DNA from: Hyphomicrobium_A sp965243865
GTDB lineage: Bacteria > Pseudomonadota > Alphaproteobacteria > Rhizobiales > Hyphomicrobiaceae
Assembly (NCBI RefSeq): GCF_965243865.1
Contig: NZ_OZ251603.1
Location: 3,038,001 to 3,102,000 of the forward strand
Direction of reading: 5' to 3'
DNA: 64,000 nucleotides
Position 1 is the stretch's first letter, and every line of letters begins with the position of its first letter. Under the pieces are notes generated by a model. The model was given only the letters and a program-made list of their open reading frames with translations. It was not told where the DNA came from and did not search any database. Below, piece after piece: positions 60,469-64,000 of the stretch. The position numbers and the translations under genes are program-made.

Positions 60469-61038
60469 ATGGTCGGCTCGCAGGAGCTGGCTGCGGACGT
60501 CCTGAGCTTCTGGCAATGGAGTGCGTCTGATCTCGTCAGCAATACGATGAGAGGCGTGCTCGCCGAGTACATCGTAGCACCGGCACTGGGGATCGATGAG
60601 GGCGTGCGCCGAGAGTGGGATGCCTACGACCTAGTTCTCGGAGACGGAACCAAGGTTGAGGTGAAATCGGCAGCCTACATCCAGTCGTGGCATCAGAAGA
60701 AGCCCTCGACGATCCAGTTCGGAGTTGCTCGGAAGCGAGCATGGGACGCTGAGACAAACGTTGTGGCCGCCGAGCCTTGCCGGAGCGCCGATGTCTACAT
60801 CTTTGCGCTGCTGGCTCACACCGACCGCGCGACGATCAATAACTCGGCATCAAGGTCTATTGCAGCTCTCGACCCGATTGAGTGCGCCAGGGTGCCGATC
60901 GACGGAACGAAGGCGCACCACCTGCAGTCTCTTTCGGCACACAGCGTCTGCCGCCCAACGTCCGCTGCTGCTGGCGATGAGACTTCAACCCTGTCAAGGG
61001 AGCATGATCGCGGTCGTGTCGCATGCGAGCCGGGTTGA
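60469..61038 (+). CDS. PD-(D/E)XK-like nuclease-fold protein, possible N-terminal frameshift
   Basis: 189 residues. Core: WQWSASDLVSNTMRGVLAEYIVAPALGIDEGVRREWDAYDLVLGDGTKVEVKSAAYIQSWHQKKPSTIQFGV. D in WDAYD then VEVK match the PD-(D/E)XK nuclease pattern, and this family sits in many mobile islands as far as I recall. Upstream, ATG AAA AAA GGG GGG (60413-60427) starts in a different frame. One extra base in the A6G6 run would join it to RHRSKKAGTERF just before the ATG at 60469, so the true start may be further upstream. The C-terminal ~60 residues look less conserved. Confidence 0.65.
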   Translation: MVGSQELAADVLSFWQWSASDLVSNTMRGVLAEYIVAPALGIDEGVRREWDAYDLVLGDGTKVEVKSAAYIQSWHQKKPSTIQFGVARKRAWDAETNVVAAEPCRSADVYIFALLAHTDRATINNSASRSIAALDPIECARVPIDGTKAHHLQSLSAHSVCRPTSAAAGDETSTLSREHDRGRVACEPG

Positions 61039-61124
61039 ACACCCTCTTGCAAATGACGACGAGGGCGAATTGCCCGGCTCTGGAAATAGACTGCCGTGTT
61101 TCTGTCGAAGTCATTTCCGGTTTC

Positions 61125-61268
61125 TCATATCGCATCTGTCTGACATTGGGGAGGCGCCAGTTTATCGAACAGCGCGATATGTTTCGGCTGAAGGTCGACG
61201 AGCGCGGCGAGTTGCTTGCGCGGCATGTACTTCTTCTGACGGATTGCCCTGATGCAATTCTTGGGCAT
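61125..61268 (-). CDS. 47-residue hypothetical protein
   Basis: MPKNCIRAIRQKKYMPRKQL then a tail ending CQTDAI. AAGGG lies seven bases before the ATG at 61268. It begins 27 bp past the AlpA-like gene on the same strand, so it is probably in the same short operon. Helical and basic at its N-terminus, which might be a DNA-binding start; function unknown. Confidence 0.5.
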   Translation of the reverse strand: MPKNCIRAIRQKKYMPRKQLAALVDLQPKHIALFDKLAPPQCQTDAI

Positions 61269-61295
61269 ATTCGAACCCTTTCTTTTGCCTGGGGT

Positions 61296-61544
61296 TCAGG
61301 CCGTTTTGGCGTGAGCGGCAGAGACGCCGGTGGAATACTCGGACGTCGAGGCGTACTTGCGTGCGATCCACGCGTTCAAATCCTCGATGGTGTAGAGAAC
61401 CCGCGCGCGCAGCCCACGTCCTGCCTTCATGTAGCTCGGGCCAGTTCCCTGCACGCGGAGACGCTCCAGGGTGCGCGGCGACAGTCGAAGCACTTTCGCA
61501 GCCTCGATGGTCGTCAGTAGCCTGGGTGTGTGCATTGTGCTCAT
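61296..61544 (-). CDS. AlpA/excisionase-like helix-turn-helix protein
   Basis: 82 residues with the winged helix pattern LLTTIEAAKVLRLSPRTLERLRVQGTGPSYMKAGRGLRARVLYTIEDLNAWIARK, as in MerR-type excisionases and AlpA regulators. GAAGGAGATCGCA is a strong ribosome site before the ATG. It would bind attachment or promoter sites of an integrated element. A 47-residue ORF follows in the same direction. Confidence 0.85.
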   Translation of the reverse strand: MSTMHTPRLLTTIEAAKVLRLSPRTLERLRVQGTGPSYMKAGRGLRARVLYTIEDLNAWIARKYASTSEYSTGVSAAHAKTA

Positions 61545-61680
61545 TGCGATCTCCTTCTGTTGCCAAAACTACTGGGACACCGGGTACGCCGGTGAAACGG
61601 TGGAGCTGCCCTTTCGACAGCCGACAAGATTGCCTTGCCGTTGCGTTCACCGGTCGCTCCATTTCTCGGCGTCATGTCAC

Positions 61681-61956
61681 TCAATTTGAGGGGGGATCGG
61701 CTTCGGTGCGAAGGGTAAGACCCTTACCTGCCGTAGCTCGAGGCGACGCGTTGCCCGTCACGACGGCAAAATCGCCCGTTGTCCTGCGCAGCCCTTGCAG
61801 TTGCTGCCGGTCGCGCCGTTGGGAGGCGTCGCCCCCAAGGCAAAGTTTCTCGTAGAACTCGCAGGCCACGGTGCGGCGGTTGACCTGGCTCTTCCAGCCT
61901 TTGAGTTGATACCGCAAGAGCGCAAAAACGGCCGTTTTGCAACCTTGAGGTCGCAA
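61681..61956 (-). CDS. doubtful 91-residue ORF divergent from hipB
   Basis: TTG start at 61956 (RPQGCKTAVFALLRY then QLKGWKSQVNRRTVACEFYEKLCLG). Third positions in the middle are GC-rich like real genes here. It faces hipB across a 77-bp gap that holds the operator repeats, which would suit a divergent pair. No family is recognised and there is no clear Shine-Dalgarno, so it may be a remnant. Confidence 0.3.
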   Translation of the reverse strand: MRPQGCKTAVFALLRYQLKGWKSQVNRRTVACEFYEKLCLGGDASQRRDRQQLQGLRRTTGDFAVVTGNASPRATAGKGLTLRTEADPPSN

Positions 61957-62034
61957 TCGTTGACTTAGGCGTCAATCATCGTGTACGATGCCTCAAGGTC
62001 GCAAAAGCCGAATGTCTGTAACGTTGAGGTCGCA
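61945..62034. promoter_or_regulatory. hipBA operator cluster
   Basis: TTGAGGTCGCA at 61945-61955, TCAAGGTCGCA at 61993-62003 and TTGAGGTCGCA again at 62024-62034 (running into the hipB ATG). CATCGT-GT-ACGATG (61977-61990) adds a perfect 6-bp dyad. Three direct repeats just before hipB suggest that the HipB antitoxin represses its own gene here. Confidence 0.5.
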
Positions 62035-62375
62035 TGTCTGCCAGAAACCCGCTCCTTGCCGCGCCCCCGTACCCCGTCCAGCAAGCGCTTGAACGGCTCG
62101 GAAAAAATCTGCGCACGGCCAGGCTGCGCCGCAACCTATCGACCGAAGAGGCGGCGGCAAAAATTGGCACCAGCCGCCGGGTGGTTCACGACGCTGAAAG
62201 CGGGAAGCCCTCCACGGGCATCGCTGTCTACCTGGCCCTCCTGTGGGCGTACGGCCTTATCGATCAGATGGAGCCTGTCGCAGACCCCCTCAAAGACGAC
62301 GAGGGACTGACGCTTGCCCGGGCGCGGGAGCGGACGCATGCCCGACGCACAGAGGCTCTGGACAATGACTTCTAG
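62034..62375 (+). CDS. hipB: HipB-like XRE antitoxin
   Basis: 113 residues with a Xre helix-turn-helix: VQQALERLGKNLRTARLRRNLSTEEAAAKIGTSRRVVHDAESGK. It would bind DNA and neutralise HipA. Its stop overlaps the hipA ATG by 11 bp (coupled translation). The N-terminal 14 residues precede the usual HipB core; the operator runs up to the start codon. Confidence 0.85.
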   Translation: MSARNPLLAAPPYPVQQALERLGKNLRTARLRRNLSTEEAAAKIGTSRRVVHDAESGKPSTGIAVYLALLWAYGLIDQMEPVADPLKDDEGLTLARARERTHARRTEALDNDF

Positions 62376-63633
62376 GAAGGCCAAGCGCTGCTATGTCTAC
62401 ATAACGTTGCCGGGCGAGCTGGAGGCAGTCACTGCCGCACGCTTCGAGTTGTCGGACGGTGTAGGAAAGCTCGTCTATGGCCGCTCGTACCTGGCGCGCA
62501 ACAACGCGGTCGAGATCGATCCGGTAGAGCTCAAGCTGGGGACGCAGCAGTACGAGACTGCGTTGCTGAGGGGCGTGTTTGGCGCCCTGCGCGACGCCTC
62601 GCCCGACTATTGGGGACGGCTTGTCATCGACCGCGCCGCCGGCAAAGCGAAGCTGGACGAAGTCGACTATCTTATCCAGTCGGCGGACGATCGGGCCGGC
62701 GCGCTCGGCTTCGGGCACAATGAGAATCCGCCTGCACCCAAGCGCGATTTCAACAAGACGCTGGACCTTAAATCGCTGCAGGAGACAGCCCTCGCCCTGC
62801 TGAAAAACGACGGGAAGCTCAAGGGGTCCGAAGCGGTCCAGGCGCAAAAACTTCTGTTGCTCGGCACTTCCATGGGTGGCATGCGCCCCAAGGCGGTGGT
62901 GGAGGACAGCAAGGGTCTCTGGATCGCCAAGTTCAACAGGCCCGACGATCGCTGGAACAACGCCCGCGTCGAGCACGCCATGCTCACTCTTGCAAGGCGT
63001 TGCGGCATCGCGGCTGCAGAGAGCAGGGTGGTCAAGGTCGGCGACCGTGACATCCTTCTCGTCAAGCGCTTCGATCGCGAGAAGACGAAAGACGGCTATC
63101 TCCGCTCCCGCATGGTGAGTGGGCTCACGCTGCTGCGCGCCGACGACGTCGCCGGCGACCGGGCCAAGTGGTCATACCCGGCGCTGGCCGAGGAGCTGCG
63201 CCGCGTCTGCTCCGAGCCGCGCGAATCTGCAAACGAGCTGTTTCGGCGTATGGTCTTCAACGCGCTGATCAGCAATACCGACGACCATCCGCGTAACCAC
63301 GCAATCATCGCCAGTGATCGCAGCTGGCAGCTATCGCCGGCCTACGACCTCACGCCGACCCCGTCGGCCGGCATGGAGCGCGATCTTGCGATGACGATCG
63401 GCGATTTTGGACGCCGAGCCACTGCGCAAAACCTCGTGACGCAGAGCGCCCGCTTCCTTCTTCTCAAAGAGCAGGCAGAGACGGTCGTCGCAAAGATGGA
63501 AAGGATTGTTCGAGGGCAGTGGGAAACGGTGGCCCGTGCCGCCAAGGTTACGGTCAAGGACTGCGCAACGATCCGCAACGCGCTGGAGAATGAGGGGTTT
63601 TCGTTCGAGGCTGGCGAGGCCGGTGCGCTTTAG
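62365..63633 (+). CDS. hipA: HipA-like serine/threonine kinase toxin
   Basis: 422-residue single-chain HipA. Glycine-rich loop LLGTSMGGMRPKAVV (residues ~165-179), ATP lysine in IAKF (189), catalytic NTDDHPRNH (304-312), and Mg-binding YDLTP (327-331). N- and C-terminal HipA domains are both present. HipA of E. coli phosphorylates glutamyl-tRNA synthetase and causes dormancy; the target here is unknown. Coupled to hipB by an 11-bp overlap. Start MTSRKAKRCYVYITLPGELEA at 62365. Confidence 0.9.
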   Translation: MTSRKAKRCYVYITLPGELEAVTAARFELSDGVGKLVYGRSYLARNNAVEIDPVELKLGTQQYETALLRGVFGALRDASPDYWGRLVIDRAAGKAKLDEVDYLIQSADDRAGALGFGHNENPPAPKRDFNKTLDLKSLQETALALLKNDGKLKGSEAVQAQKLLLLGTSMGGMRPKAVVEDSKGLWIAKFNRPDDRWNNARVEHAMLTLARRCGIAAAESRVVKVGDRDILLVKRFDREKTKDGYLRSRMVSGLTLLRADDVAGDRAKWSYPALAEELRRVCSEPRESANELFRRMVFNALISNTDDHPRNHAIIASDRSWQLSPAYDLTPTPSAGMERDLAMTIGDFGRRATAQNLVTQSARFLLLKEQAETVVAKMERIVRGQWETVARAAKVTVKDCATIRNALENEGFSFEAGEAGAL

Positions 63634-63772
63634 CCTGCATGTGTTCAAAGGTACTCGACGCGATCGCTGCGCCTCAAAGTCAAGCGTCTGCGTTAGACGT
63701 GCAGAGGATCGATCAGTTTTGTTTGCCAGAGTGGGAACGGTCTGCCGAACGGGGTGTGCCGTCTCGGGACTC

Positions 63773-63819
63773 ATATACGCGTTGGCGTATATTTATTTGA
63801 TATGCGGACACGCGTATAT
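63773..63819. promoter_or_regulatory. operator-like cluster of GCGTATAT half-sites
   Basis: ATATACGC (63773-63780), spacer GTTG, GCGTATAT (63785-63792), a perfect 8-bp dyad, plus a further GCGTATAT at 63812-63819. It stands just before a 17-codon ORF (63827). The AT-rich sites contrast with the GC-rich surroundings and resemble an autoregulated toxin-antitoxin promoter. Confidence 0.5.
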
Positions 63820-63826
63820 TATCCTC

Positions 63827-63880
63827 ATGACGACAATCGTCCGCCGCCATCGTCGCATTGCCGAGTTAACGGACATCTAG
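63827..63880 (+). other. 17-codon ORF after the GCGTATAT sites
   Basis: ATG at 63827 gives MTTIVRRHRRIAELTDI and then TAG. It may be a leader peptide or the severed start of a RHH/HTH antitoxin gene. The rest of the window (63881-64000) shows no continuation I can read. Confidence 0.25.
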
Positions 63881-64000
63881 CTTGAGGGCCGCGCCACCGA
63901 CGCTAAGCGATTTTGAGCGTCTGCTCTACGTTCACAATTGACCGCCTCTAAGGACCGTTTAGGAAGGTCACCACTTGAAGACCTCTGCCAGTGGGATTGC

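Noticed and set aside
61162..61662. 166-residue minus-strand ORF
   Set aside because: Overlaps the AlpA-like gene in another frame; the 82-residue frame has the strong ribosome site and a clear helix-turn-helix.

Overview
The window is a 64 kb, GC-rich (codon third positions mostly G/C) chromosomal segment from an alphaproteobacterium of the order Hyphomicrobiales. The evidence is a Rhizobiales-type housekeeping set (HdaA, PPK1/Ppx, DUF2066, glyQS, aspS, rnd, purM/purN), a lanthanide-type XoxF methanol dehydrogenase, alphaproteobacterial coiled-coil porin and OmpA proteins, and several dispersed palindromic repeat families. A Hyphomicrobium-like methylotroph is the best guess. That is inference: no rRNA gene is present to prove it.

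Layout. 1-7.2 kb: 5'-truncated tRNA1(Val)-type methyltransferase, S49 peptidase, small proteins, a glyoxalase-fold protein, a divergent Tat-exported MBL hydrolase/AraC pair, a GNAT enzyme, glyQ. 7.2-7.85 kb: repeats separating glyQ from glyS. 7.8-19 kb: glyS (with two unusual insertions), a broken GIY-YIG gene, ABC-F ATPase, ndk, dihydrofolate reductase-like protein, a DUF559 nuclease in repeats, cytochrome c, cytochrome P450. 19-27 kb: purN and purM, normally neighbours, held apart by an autotransporter, a porin and a serine-recombinase relative that has lost its active site. 27-37.3 kb: a collinear block DUF2066 - CDP-alcohol phosphatidyltransferase - AI-2E permease - hdaA - ppk - ppx - J-domain protein, then rnd. 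37.5-51.4 kb: an accessory/lifestyle block with xoxF, catalase, a Cys-hairpin-repeat OmpA protein, a TonB-like protein, small stress and membrane proteins, a diguanylate cyclase, and a protein fusing an acetyltransferase to a histone-deacetylase-type amidohydrolase. 51.4-56 kb: repeats, a duplicated 3' fragment of the fusion gene, and a small module of XRE regulator + ImmA protease divergent from DUF2188 + a 308-residue unknown, with two copies of an inverted-repeat operator. 56.5-60 kb: aspS, GT25 glycosyltransferase, ceramidase-like protein. 60-64 kb: tRNA-Leu(TAA), whose 3' end is repeated 42 bp downstream, leading into probable island DNA (PD-(D/E)XK-like protein, AlpA-like excisionase, hipBA).

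How it fits together. The core genes serve translation, purine synthesis, polyphosphate turnover and replication control. The accessory genes concern methanol oxidation, peroxide defence, envelope structure and toxin/defence-like modules. The strongest candidates for undescribed biology are the GNAT-deacetylase fusion, the nine-module cysteine-hairpin OmpA protein and the XRE/ImmA/DUF2188/unknown module with its duplicated operator. Calls rest on reading the sequence and remembered family motifs; no database search was run.
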